This document shows positions 8,856 through 16,521 of a stretch of DNA of 64,000 nucleotides, piece after piece. Source of the stretch: Pantoea sp. WMus005 (GTDB lineage Bacteria > Pseudomonadota > Gammaproteobacteria > Enterobacterales > Enterobacteriaceae); the NCBI RefSeq assembly GCF_013415305.1, contig NZ_JACBXU010000004.1, positions 186,001 to 250,000 on the forward strand. Direction: 5' to 3'. How positions within the stretch are numbered: position 1 is the stretch's first letter; every line of letters starts with the position of its first letter. The notes under the pieces were generated by a model. It was not told the origin of the DNA. It did not search any database and worked only from the letters and a program-made list of their open reading frames with translations. The translations under genes were made by a program, and so were the position numbers.

Positions 8856-9638
8856 TTACTTCTGGTGCCAGTAAGCAACTGCCCGAACAAACTCACTGTT
8901 GAGGCCGCGCTGTACGGTGAAGTAGTCAGACAGCGCTTTGACGAACTCACCTTCCCCGGTCAGCCAGATAAAGTAATCTTCCGCAGGGAGCGTGAGCTGA
9001 TCCAGTCGGGCAATCAGCTGGCTGAGCTGCGCTTTCTGCATCTGACCGCTGCCCATCCAGTTTGTCGTTATGCCCGCCGTATCGGATAAATAGTCCAGAC
9101 CCGTCGCTTCATCGGTAAAGGCGTAGAGATGCAATGCCTGCGCATTTGCGTCACGCTGACGACGTGCGAAGGCGGGCAACCCGGTTTCATCGCAGACGTA
9201 AAGCTGGAATGCATAATCGGCCGGCACCACCAGCGAACCCCGTGGCCCGCCGACAATTAACTTATCGCCCACTTTCGCCTGCGTTGCCCAGTGACTCGCT
9301 ACGCCCTGCTGATGAATATAGAAATCGAGGGTCAGTGAAGAGACACCATCGAATTCCAGCGGCGTGTAGTCGCGCGCCTGCGGACGTAAACCTTCGGGCC
9401 AGACAATGCCCGCGTCGGTGATCTGTGGCAGAGCCAGTGTTTCACCTTCAGCGGAAGGGAAAAATACCTTGATGTGGTCATCAAAGCCCTGAGACGTAAA
9501 GCCCGCCAGATCGCTGCCAGTGAACCGGATACGCCAGAATTTACCGGCAATATTAGTTTTACTGGCGACCTGGATGTGACGGAAACGCAGTTCATTACGG
9601 ATGCGCTGGGGTAAACGCTGATTAGCTGATGCAGTCAA
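8856..9638 (-). CDS. yqjH: NADPH-dependent ferric-chelate reductase YqjH (siderophore-interacting protein)
   Basis: A cytosolic flavin reductase that releases iron from internalised ferric siderophores. The protein has 260 residues. The N-terminal FAD-binding barrel contains GFDDHIKVFFP, RDYTPLEF and GPRGSLVVP; the C-terminal NAD(P)H-binding half contains DYFIWLTGEGEFVKAL and ends AVAYWHQK, as in E. coli YqjH. The preferred start is TTG at 9638, 7 bases after GAGGAGA; an upstream frame start at 9653 would overlap that ribosome binding site. A Fur box lies at 9709-9727. Probably transcribed with yqjI. Confidence 0.92.
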   Translation of the reverse strand: MTASANQRLPQRIRNELRFRHIQVASKTNIAGKFWRIRFTGSDLAGFTSQGFDDHIKVFFPSAEGETLALPQITDAGIVWPEGLRPQARDYTPLEFDGVSSLTLDFYIHQQGVASHWATQAKVGDKLIVGGPRGSLVVPADYAFQLYVCDETGLPAFARRQRDANAQALHLYAFTDEATGLDYLSDTAGITTNWMGSGQMQKAQLSQLIARLDQLTLPAEDYFIWLTGEGEFVKALSDYFTVQRGLNSEFVRAVAYWHQK

Positions 9639-9708
9639 AATGTTTCTCCTCAATCGGGATCACTGCCCCTGATTCAGGGGCATGCTCACTATCATAAAAC
9701 TGACATGT

Positions 9709-9727
9709 AATAACAATCATTCTCATT
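9709..9727 (-). promoter_or_regulatory. Fur box upstream of yqjH
   Basis: On the minus strand the 19-mer AATGAGAATGATTGTTATT fits the Fur 7-1-7 pattern (TGAGAAT-G-ATTGTTA), about 70 bases before the yqjH start. It implies iron repression of yqjH, as known in E. coli. Confidence 0.75.
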
Positions 9728-9749
9728 ACAAGCGGGCAGATTAGCTATG

Positions 9750-9801
9750 ATATATCTTGAGAACAAGAACGAAAAATGCGATTCAGCAAGTTAAGATATA
9801 T
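9750..9801. promoter_or_regulatory. Spaced inverted repeat, possible YqjI operator
   Basis: ATATATCTT (9750-9758) and AAGATATAT (9793-9801) are perfect inverted 9-mers 34 bases apart, just upstream of the Fur box. PadR regulators bind AT-rich inverted repeats, so this is a candidate YqjI site; that link is inference. The rest of the gene-free stretch 9639-9969 shows nothing more. Confidence 0.35.
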
Positions 9802-9969
9802 TTTATGAAGATGCAGCTGTGCGCATAACAGGCGTGAAGCGGCCCTGACAAAAGCGTTCACGGAAAGGTGACTGATGGGTTTAGTGAGGGAGGCTAATCA
9901 GGTTAAGGCTTGCCGGCTCCAGATGAGCCGGTCATGTTGCACCGCCGGGATTTGGCAGCGCAACAGCAC

Positions 9970-10164
9970 TTACAGCGTGTCGTTGAATCCGGAGAGGGAA
10001 GCATTGCTGCTGGTGTGTTCCGGCAGCTCACCGTCACCCAGAATTTCATGCTGAGAGGTGTGAGAGTGCGGATGCAGTCCAGCGGGCGGTGAGAAAGGCT
10101 CAGCCTGCTGTGCCATTGCCATAACAGGCAATGCCAGAACCAGTGAAATCATTAAGCGTCGCAT
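9970..10164 (-). CDS. Small predicted secreted protein, unknown function
   Basis: A 64-residue frame. MRRLMISLVLALPVMAMAQ looks like a Sec signal peptide with AMA-Q cleavage. The mature part (about 45 residues) contains a His-containing patch HPHSHTSQHE and ends in a Ser/Asn-rich tail. GAAGAAAA precedes the ATG. I do not recognise a family. The convincing signal peptide and the lack of a competing frame support it as a real gene. The histidines could bind metal, which would suit the metal-related neighbours yqjH/yqjI, but this is speculation. Confidence 0.5.
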   Translation of the reverse strand: MRRLMISLVLALPVMAMAQQAEPFSPPAGLHPHSHTSQHEILGDGELPEHTSSNASLSGFNDTL

Positions 10165-10372
10165 AGTTTTCTTCGTTTGTCGTTTTGGCCGGAAAAGGCC
10201 TGAAATGCAGATGAATGTTCCAGCCCCATCACGGATGAACGATGATTCAGGTATGACGGGGTTTCAGTGGAGGATTTTACGCCAGACTGGCGAGTTATTT
10301 TATAAAATCGTGCGGTTTGTCACGGTTTACCGCACGAATTATGCATTTGAGCCTCTCTCCCTGCCCTGCAGG

Positions 10373-11242
10373 CTATGCCTGCATGACCGGAACAGAAAAA
10401 ACGCCGCTTAACCAATCGGGCTTACATTGTGCAAAATCGAGACGCAGCAGATCTTTGCCAGGACGGCGGGACATTCCCAGCGCTGGCAGATGCTGATAGT
10501 AGATATCCTCGATAAAGCGCGTCAGCTGCTCCGGTCTGCCGCTCCAGTGAAGCGACGCATAGAGGCCCGGCACTTCACTCCAGTTGTCGGTGTGGTCACC
10601 CAGCAAACCGGCATATTGCGGCTCCAGCGCCTGAAACAGGCTGATATTCTGCTGGTCAGCAGAGCTATGACCGGGACTATACTGAAAGCCTAACCAGCCC
10701 TGCGCAACATGACTGCCCGCCAGCGCAACCAGTTGCCGCGCCTGCTCAGCCACCCGGTGATCGCGATCGGCAATGTAATCACCGAACTTACATTCCCACT
10801 CCTGCGTCTCTCCGCGCAGATGCAGCTCCTCCTTGCGTTCCACCAGCGTGGCACGTTCTGCCAGCGAACGCGCCAGAATGCGTCCATGGAAATTTTTCAC
10901 CGGCAAATGGGGAATACGGCGAAACGCGCCAGGCGTCAGCGAAAAGTGACCTTTGAACACTCGGGTGAAGTTCTGCTGGTTATCAAAACCAAAACGCACG
11001 GCGATATCGATCAGCGTCATGTGCGTCAGACGCAGCGCCATGGCTGCCATCGTCAGACGCCGTTTACGGGTATAGGCCGCCAGCGTCTGTCCGGTCATCT
11101 CCTTGAACATGCGCTGCATGTGCCATTTCGAGTAACCTGATTTAAGGGTAATTTGATCGATATTGAGATCATCGGTGAGATTGGCTTCTATCCACTCGAC
11201 CAGATCGGTAATGTGCTGTTTTTTAATGGCCTGACTGAGCAT
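10373..11242 (-). CDS. Rob-like AraC-family transcriptional regulator
   Basis: A 289-residue regulator with the N-terminal AraC/XylS DNA-binding domain (about residues 8-110). The two helix-turn-helix segments LNIDQITLKSGYSKWHMQRMFKEMTG and LIDIAVRFGFDNQQNFTRVFKGHF are present. A Rob-type GyrI-like C-terminal domain follows (about residues 125-285). E. coli Rob has 289 residues, shares this order and activates multidrug-efflux and oxidative-stress genes. Sequence divergence suggests a Rob/SoxS-group paralogue rather than the main Rob. The gene is monocistronic, with about 220 bases to the oxidase operon. Confidence 0.85.
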   Translation of the reverse strand: MLSQAIKKQHITDLVEWIEANLTDDLNIDQITLKSGYSKWHMQRMFKEMTGQTLAAYTRKRRLTMAAMALRLTHMTLIDIAVRFGFDNQQNFTRVFKGHFSLTPGAFRRIPHLPVKNFHGRILARSLAERATLVERKEELHLRGETQEWECKFGDYIADRDHRVAEQARQLVALAGSHVAQGWLGFQYSPGHSSADQQNISLFQALEPQYAGLLGDHTDNWSEVPGLYASLHWSGRPEQLTRFIEDIYYQHLPALGMSRRPGKDLLRLDFAQCKPDWLSGVFSVPVMQA

Positions 11243-11459
11243 GATGGCGATTTACGACGCGGATGAGGACTGGGATTTTCGTCACAAAAGGATAACAAAA
11301 ATCGCGAATCGGTGTAAGGAAAGGGTAAGGCACATGCGCCTGTTCGGGGCGATTCCGCATTAATTGCTTAGGTTACTAACTAAAAAGGCTGACCAATGTC
11401 AGCCTTCTGATTATTGATAAAAACTGCGCCGGATAGCGGTGAGACGCAGTCTGCGACAA

Positions 11460-11633
11460 TTAATGACTACGCATACCCGCGGCAGTCATCATCATGCGGA
11501 ACAGCGAGGCGACGACGCCCAGTGCCAGCACGCTGGCGGCATAGATAAACACCAGCCACATCACGCGCTTCCACCAGGGTGCTTTCGTCTCTTCATGGTG
11601 ATTGTGGTCTTTCATGCTGCTGAGGCTTTTCAT
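11460..11633 (-). CDS. DUF2474 small membrane subunit of bd-type oxidase
   Basis: A 57-residue, single-span protein: a polar His-rich N-terminus (MKDHNHHEETKAPWWKRV) followed by one membrane helix (WLVFIYAASVLALGVVASLF). The W-K-R-x-x-W-L-V-x-I pattern is that of DUF2474, the small third subunit found with cyanide-insensitive bd oxidases and comparable in place to CydX. The chosen ATG at 11633 begins one base after the cioB stop (TGATATG), with AAGGA inside the end of cioB. An ATG at 11615 is an alternative. It is the last gene of the cioAB operon. Confidence 0.8.
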   Translation of the reverse strand: MKSLSSMKDHNHHEETKAPWWKRVMWLVFIYAASVLALGVVASLFRMMMTAAGMRSH

Positions 11634-11634
11634 A

Positions 11635-12639
11635 TCAATGATATCCTTCATCTGCTTTGATTTTTCCACGGAATACATAGTAGCTCCAGAAGGTGTAGCC
11701 CAGGATCATCGGGATAATCAACAGGCTACCCACCAGCATAAACGCCTGGCTCTGCGGCGGCGACGCGGCGTCCCAGATGGTCACGGATGGCGGAATAATG
11801 TTTGGCCATACACTGATACCCAGCCCGGAGAAGCCCAGGAAGACCAGTGCCAGCGTCAGCAGGAACGGTGAATAGTGCGCCTCACGCTTAATGGCGCGCA
11901 CAATGCCCCACGAACAGAGCAACACCAGCACCGGAACCGGCAGGAACAGGAACAGATTCGGCTTGCTGAACCAGCGATGCGCGATATCTGCATGCGCAAA
12001 CGGTGTCCACAGACTGACGATGCCGATAATCACTAACAGTGCGATCACCAGCGGCGTCGCCAGCGCAGACATCTTACGGTGCAGCTCGTTCTCGGTCTTC
12101 ATGATGAGCCAGGTACAGCCCAGCAGCGCATACGCCACAACCAGACCTACGCCGCAGAACAGCGGGAACGGTGCCAGCCAGTCCAGCGCGGAACCGGCGA
12201 AACGGCGTCCCTCAACCGGAATGCCATCCAGGAACGCACCCACCGCGACACCCTGACTGAAGGTGGCGATAACGGACCCGGCAATAAATGATTTGTCCCA
12301 GAATGCCCGATGACCTTCAACTGCCTTGAAGCGGAACTCAAAGGCGACACCACGGAAAATCAGGCCAATCAGCATGGCAGTCAGCGGAATCGACAGCGCA
12401 TCGGTAATCACTGCATAAGCCAGCGGGAACGCACCGAACAGGCCTGCGCCACCCAGAACCAGCCAGGTTTCATTACCATCCCAGACCGGCGCAACGGTGT
12501 TCACCATCATGTCACGCTCGCCAGCATCTTTATTGAACGGGAACAGCAGACCAATACCCAGGTCAAAACCATCCATCACGATATACATCAGGGTTGCGAA
12601 GACGATAATCACAAACCAGATAACGGAATAATCGATCAT
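11635..12639 (-). CDS. cioB: Cytochrome bd-type (cyanide-insensitive) quinol oxidase subunit II
   Basis: The integral membrane subunit that partners subunit I in quinol oxidation and O2 reduction, 334 residues. The N-terminus MIDYSVIWFVIIVFATLMYI is followed by MDGFDLGIG, the family signature, then DGNETWLVLGGAGLFGAFP. Multiple hydrophobic helices follow, ending GYTFWSYYVFRGKI. The ATG at 12639 lies one base after the cioA stop (TAAGATG), implying coupled translation. A longer in-frame start 34 codons upstream would lie inside cioA and gives a basic, non-family N-terminus. Confidence 0.94.
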   Translation of the reverse strand: MIDYSVIWFVIIVFATLMYIVMDGFDLGIGLLFPFNKDAGERDMMVNTVAPVWDGNETWLVLGGAGLFGAFPLAYAVITDALSIPLTAMLIGLIFRGVAFEFRFKAVEGHRAFWDKSFIAGSVIATFSQGVAVGAFLDGIPVEGRRFAGSALDWLAPFPLFCGVGLVVAYALLGCTWLIMKTENELHRKMSALATPLVIALLVIIGIVSLWTPFAHADIAHRWFSKPNLFLFLPVPVLVLLCSWGIVRAIKREAHYSPFLLTLALVFLGFSGLGISVWPNIIPPSVTIWDAASPPQSQAFMLVGSLLIIPMILGYTFWSYYVFRGKIKADEGYH

Positions 12640-12640
12640 C

Positions 12641-14053
12641 TTAGTGGTCTCCATCCTTAAAGGTGGCAGCGGAAAGCGGACGCGCTGGCGTTTTTTTCTG
12701 ACCCGGTCCACCCTCTTCAGTGATGTGACCTTCGCCGACAACCGGTCCCTGCTTAATCAGACGCATCATGTAGTGATACCCCACACCGAACACCGAGCTG
12801 TAGACCAGAATAAAGGCCAGCAGGCTGATGCTCATGTGCATATCACCATGTGCCGAGACCGCATCAATGGTGCGCTGCACGCCATACACCACCCACGGCT
12901 GACGACCGATTTCAGTGGTAAACCAGCCCGCCAGAATCGCAATCAGACCCGATGGCCCCATCAACAGCGCAAACCACAGGAAAGGACGCGACTCATAGAG
13001 ACGGCCTTTGAAACGCAGCCACAGACTGACCACGCCCAGCGTAATCATCAGCAGGCCCAGCGCCACCATCACGCGGAACGACCAGAAGATCACCGTGGAA
13101 TTAGGCCGGTCCTCTTTCGGGAACGACTTCAGCGCCGGAACCTGCTTGTCCAGGCTGTGCGTCAGAATCAGGCTGCCGAGGTAAGGCACTTCCAGTGCAT
13201 ATTTGGTGCGCTCCTGCTCCATATCAGGAATACCAAACAGGATAAGCGGTGTGGCTTCACCCGGCGGGTTTTCCCAGTGTCCTTCAATTGCCGCGATTTT
13301 GGCAGGCTGATGCTCCAGGGTATTCAGACCGTGTGCATCACCAATCATCGCCTGAATCGGCGCGACAATCAGCGCCATCCACAGCGCCATGGAGAACATT
13401 TTACGGATAGCGGGATTGTTATTCCCCTTCAGCAAATGCCAGGCCGCCGACGACCCCACAAAGAAGGCACTCGCCAGGAATGCCGCCACCGACATATGGA
13501 ACAGGCGGTAAGGGAAAGAGGGGTTAAAGACAATTTTGAACCAGTCCTGCGGAACCACAATGCCGTTTTCGATGATGAAGCCCTGAGGCGTCTGCATCCA
13601 GCTGTTAGAGGCAAGGATCCAGAAGGTTGAAATCAGCGTTCCCAGGGCCACCATGCAGGTAGCAAAGAAGTGCAGGCCCGGACCTACGCGATTCCAGCCA
13701 AACAGCATCACGCCCAGGAAGCCCGCTTCCAGGAAGAACGCTGTCAGCACTTCATAGGTCAGCAGCGGACCGGTAATACTGCCCGCAAACGCCGAGAAGC
13801 CGCTCCAGTTAGTGCCGAACTGATAAGCCATGACCAGTCCTGAGACCACACCCATACCGAAGTTAACGGCAAAGATTTTCGACCAGAAATGGTAGAGATC
13901 GCGATAGGTTTGATCGCGGGTTTTAAGCCACATACCTTCGAGTACGGCCAGAAAGCTGGCGAGACCGATGGTGATGGCGGGAAAGATAATATGGAAGGAA
14001 ACAGTAAATGCGAACTGAATCCTGGCCAGATGAAAGGCATCTAATCCGAACAT
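12641..14053 (-). CDS. cioA: Cytochrome bd-type (CioA) quinol oxidase subunit I
   Basis: The haem-bearing catalytic subunit, 470 residues against 522 for E. coli CydA. The haem-ligand region ARIQFAFTVSFHIIFPA, the GWNRVGPGLHFFATCMVALG helix, KIAAIEGHWE (conserved Lys/Glu) and GRQPWVVYG are present. The quinol-binding loop between KYALEVPYLGS and the next helix is short. A short Q-loop plus the DUF2474 partner marks the CIO (cyanide-insensitive) branch rather than CydAB. First gene of the operon, preceded by a candidate FNR site at 14221-14234. Confidence 0.94.
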   Translation of the reverse strand: MFGLDAFHLARIQFAFTVSFHIIFPAITIGLASFLAVLEGMWLKTRDQTYRDLYHFWSKIFAVNFGMGVVSGLVMAYQFGTNWSGFSAFAGSITGPLLTYEVLTAFFLEAGFLGVMLFGWNRVGPGLHFFATCMVALGTLISTFWILASNSWMQTPQGFIIENGIVVPQDWFKIVFNPSFPYRLFHMSVAAFLASAFFVGSSAAWHLLKGNNNPAIRKMFSMALWMALIVAPIQAMIGDAHGLNTLEHQPAKIAAIEGHWENPPGEATPLILFGIPDMEQERTKYALEVPYLGSLILTHSLDKQVPALKSFPKEDRPNSTVIFWSFRVMVALGLLMITLGVVSLWLRFKGRLYESRPFLWFALLMGPSGLIAILAGWFTTEIGRQPWVVYGVQRTIDAVSAHGDMHMSISLLAFILVYSSVFGVGYHYMMRLIKQGPVVGEGHITEEGGPGQKKTPARPLSAATFKDGDH

Positions 14054-14145
14054 TGCTTACCTCTTTGCCACATAGAAAACCACGTGTTTACTTATAATTA
14101 ACAACTTAAGCCTGATGCGCTGACTTCTCTGCGCTTATTGAAATT

Positions 14146-14177
14146 CCCGACGCAAATTTAGAGCTATTTGCGTCGGG
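14146..14177. promoter_or_regulatory. Perfect 12-bp-stem hairpin in the cioA leader region
   Basis: CCCGACGCAAAT and ATTTGCGTCGGG pair perfectly around an 8-base loop, about 95 bases upstream of the cioA ATG and downstream of the candidate FNR site. There is no T-run on either side, so it is not an ordinary terminator. It could be an mRNA leader structure or a protein-binding inverted repeat. Confidence 0.45.
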
Positions 14178-14220
14178 GAAACAGAAACAGTGGGGTTAAT
14201 GAAAACTATAACAGTCTTTA

Positions 14221-14234
14221 TTGATTTTGATCAT
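14221..14234 (-). promoter_or_regulatory. Candidate FNR/ANR box upstream of cioAB
   Basis: TTGATTTTGATCAT matches the FNR consensus TTGAT-N4-ATCAA at 9 of 10 positions. It lies about 170 bases before cioA in the AT-rich, gene-free stretch 14054-14802. Anaerobic control of bd-type oxidases by FNR/ANR is well established. The remainder of the stretch (14240-14680) is AT-rich with no gene I can support. Confidence 0.55.
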
Positions 14235-14802
14235 TGTTTTTAGCGTGAAATATTTATTTAAAAATAAGGCGTAAAGGTTAATCAGAGGGGTTTTATGTAT
14301 CTTTAATGTTACGGTATTTCTTACATTAAAAACTGAAGAGTTAAAGCAAAGCCTGCCTGTAAAATATGTCCAACGGCCTGTTTTCAGGCGATTTTTTTCA
14401 AAAAAACTGTATATAACTCGGCTAAAAATGAGGATGGGTAATTTAAAATAAGCTTAATTTTTAACAAGTTAAACCCATAAACATCTGCATCTGACGCTTT
14501 GTATTATTTTTTGTTATATCCATTCTAATCACGCAATCAGCTTTGATAAAACAAAGTGGAAATGGCACAGTTAAACGCCAGCGTAAATGTTAAATAAATG
14601 AGTCAAAAATCCAGCCTGAATTAACAGCGCACCCTATGCAGTCAATTATTCCAGCGCGGCCCCTGGTAAAACGATTTAATAATGATCAACCGTGCTGAAC
14701 GCCCGCCAGAATTATTTCCCTGCTGCGGCGTTGTTGCTGTTTTGAAGGGTGAGATCACAGACGAGCGAAAACAGACATTTTCCGGAAAGGATAGTCATGC
14801 CG

Positions 14803-15213
14803 TCACATTCTGGCGGATAAGTCGGGATGATTTTGCGCTGCTGCGGATTTTTCGCGCTGTGCCAGAATCCGGCTAAGGTTCAGCTCCAGCCAGTCTGCCA
14901 GACCGACTACCTGTTCACCGACTTCACGTCCGAGCGGCGTCAGGCGATATTCCACGTGCGGCGGCACCACATCGTAAGCGATGCGCTGCACAAAGCCATC
15001 TTCCTCAAGGTAACGCAGATTCTGCGCCAGCATCCGTTCGCTGACGCCACCGACCGCCCGGCGCAATGCACTGAAGCGCAGCGTCTGGTCCTGCAGGGCC
15101 AGCAGAATCAGTACGCTCCAGCGGCTGGTTACGCGTTTCAGCACATCACGCGACGGACAGTTAACATTAAGCAACTCGCCACGACTAAATTTTTCACTCA
15201 ATTTTTCAGTCAT
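14803..15213 (-). CDS. ytfH: HxlR-family regulator YtfH
   Basis: A 136-residue winged-helix protein of the HxlR group. NCPSRDVLKRVTSRWSVLILLAL is the conserved opening with the family cysteine. The recognition region is LRFSALRRAVGGVSERMLAQNLRYLEEDG, and the wing is YRLTPLGREV. It is divergent from qorB across about 100 bases, the same arrangement as E. coli ytfH/qorB. By that arrangement it probably controls qorB in response to quinones or other electrophiles. The AT-rich gap 15214-15311 should hold the operator. Confidence 0.9.
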   Translation of the reverse strand: MTEKLSEKFSRGELLNVNCPSRDVLKRVTSRWSVLILLALQDQTLRFSALRRAVGGVSERMLAQNLRYLEEDGFVQRIAYDVVPPHVEYRLTPLGREVGEQVVGLADWLELNLSRILAQREKSAAAQNHPDLSARM

Positions 15214-15311
15214 TTAACCTGCACACCTTAAGCTAACAATTCTGTAAGTACTTACTAAAAATTAGTTTATATCTTAGTCTGAATTTCACCAACAGCCACA
15301 GGAGCAACAAC

Positions 15312-16169
15312 ATGATTGCAGTAACAGGTGCCACCGGCCAGCTGGGCCGTTTTGTGATTGATGCATTACTGAAAAAAATGCCGGCGGGAGAGATCGTCGC
15401 CGCAGTGCGTACGCCCGCCAAAGCGGCCGATCTTGCCGTGCTGGGCGTCGTTGTCCGCCAGGCCGATTATGGTCAGCCAGAAACGCTCAGGGCCGCTTTT
15501 GCAGGCGTCGATAAGCTGCTGCTGATCTCCGGCAGTGAAGTCGGCCAGCGTGAAGCGCAGCACAAAGCTGTCATTGAAGCGGCTCAGGCGGCAGGCGTGG
15601 GCTTTATCGCCTATACCAGCCTGCTGCACGCGGATACCTCACCCCTGGCCTTAGGCGTGGAACACCGCGCAACAGAAGCGCTGCTGAAAACCTCTGGCAT
15701 TCCGTTCGCACTGCTGCGTAACGGCTGGTACACCGAGAACTATGCCGCCAGCATTCCACCGGCGCTGGCGCATCACGCCTTTATCGGCGCAGCAGGTGAA
15801 GGCCGCATCGCTTCAGCTGCCCGCCGGGATTATGCAGAAGCCGCAGCTGAAGTGATGACCCGCGATGATCAGGCGGGTAAAGTGTATGAACTGTCGGGCG
15901 ACGATAATTATACGCTGGCGCAGTTTGCTGCGGAGATTGCCGCACAGAGTGGGGAGAAGGTCGATTACGTCAATCTGTCTCAGGCTGACTTTGCCGCCGC
16001 GCTGAAAGACGCAGGTCTGCCCGCGGGTCTCGCAGAGATGCTGGCAGATTCCGATGCCGGTGCAGAAAAAGGGGGGCTGTTTGATGATTCACGACAACTC
16101 AGCAAACTGATTGGTCGCCCGACCACGAGCTGGCAGGCGGTGATTCGCGCGGCACTGGCGAACCCATAA
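15312..16169 (+). CDS. qorB: NAD(P)H:quinone oxidoreductase QorB (NmrA-like)
   Basis: A 285-residue member of the atypical short-chain dehydrogenase (NmrA/SDR-a) family that reduces quinones with NADPH. The N-terminal dinucleotide motif is VTGATGQLG (residues 4-12). Further family segments are KLLLISGSEVGQR, FIAYTSLLHADTSPL, LLRNGWYTENY and GGLFDDSRQLSKLIGRPTT. These match E. coli QorB throughout. AGGAGCAACA precedes the ATG. Transcribed alone, divergent from ytfH. Confidence 0.94.
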   Translation: MIAVTGATGQLGRFVIDALLKKMPAGEIVAAVRTPAKAADLAVLGVVVRQADYGQPETLRAAFAGVDKLLLISGSEVGQREAQHKAVIEAAQAAGVGFIAYTSLLHADTSPLALGVEHRATEALLKTSGIPFALLRNGWYTENYAASIPPALAHHAFIGAAGEGRIASAARRDYAEAAAEVMTRDDQAGKVYELSGDDNYTLAQFAAEIAAQSGEKVDYVNLSQADFAAALKDAGLPAGLAEMLADSDAGAEKGGLFDDSRQLSKLIGRPTTSWQAVIRAALANP

Positions 16170-16246
16170 TTTGACAGCCGCTGAGCGGGCAACCTGGCTC
16201 GCTCACTTCTCTATCACCCGGATTTCCGTTGCGTATGCCACTTTCT

Positions 16247-16275
16247 GCACCCTTTGCGGGTGCGGTTTCTTTTAC
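16247..16275 (+). terminator. Rho-independent terminator after qorB
   Basis: GCACCC-TTTGC-GGGTGC followed by GGTTTCTTTT, 78 bases after the qorB stop. The rest of the stretch 16170-16518 is AT-rich and should contain the treF promoter. A 12-base palindrome TCGATTAATCGA lies at 16407-16418. Confidence 0.65.
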
Positions 16276-16507
16276 AAAATGTGAATAAATGCCAGTTTTC
16301 TTCAGCTTAAATTTTTTTATTCATGCCGCTAAGAGATTCATCCGAAATGTGTTTTTTGTGAACACCGTTATATTTGGTTGAATTGTCTGGGATTTATTAA
16401 AAAAGCTCGATTAATCGACAATTTTTATTACGCTCATAGATATTCTGCGTTGTTGTTCCGCTCGATGAGAGGTCTATAATTTGTCTTTTGTGCAACCACG
16501 ACCGCTC

Positions 16508-16521
16508 AGGAGGCCGTTATT
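16508..16521 (+). promoter_or_regulatory. Strong Shine-Dalgarno and AUU start codon of treF
   Basis: AGGAGG-CCGTT-ATT gives full anti-SD pairing at the best spacing, but to an AUU codon. AUU starts are known in E. coli infC and pcnB, where they tie translation to IF3 level. This site decides the treF start. Confidence 0.7.

Noticed and set aside
14682..14876. 64-codon plus-strand frame upstream of ytfH
   Set aside because: It overlaps the 3' end of ytfH on the other strand and has no ribosome binding site or recognisable content.
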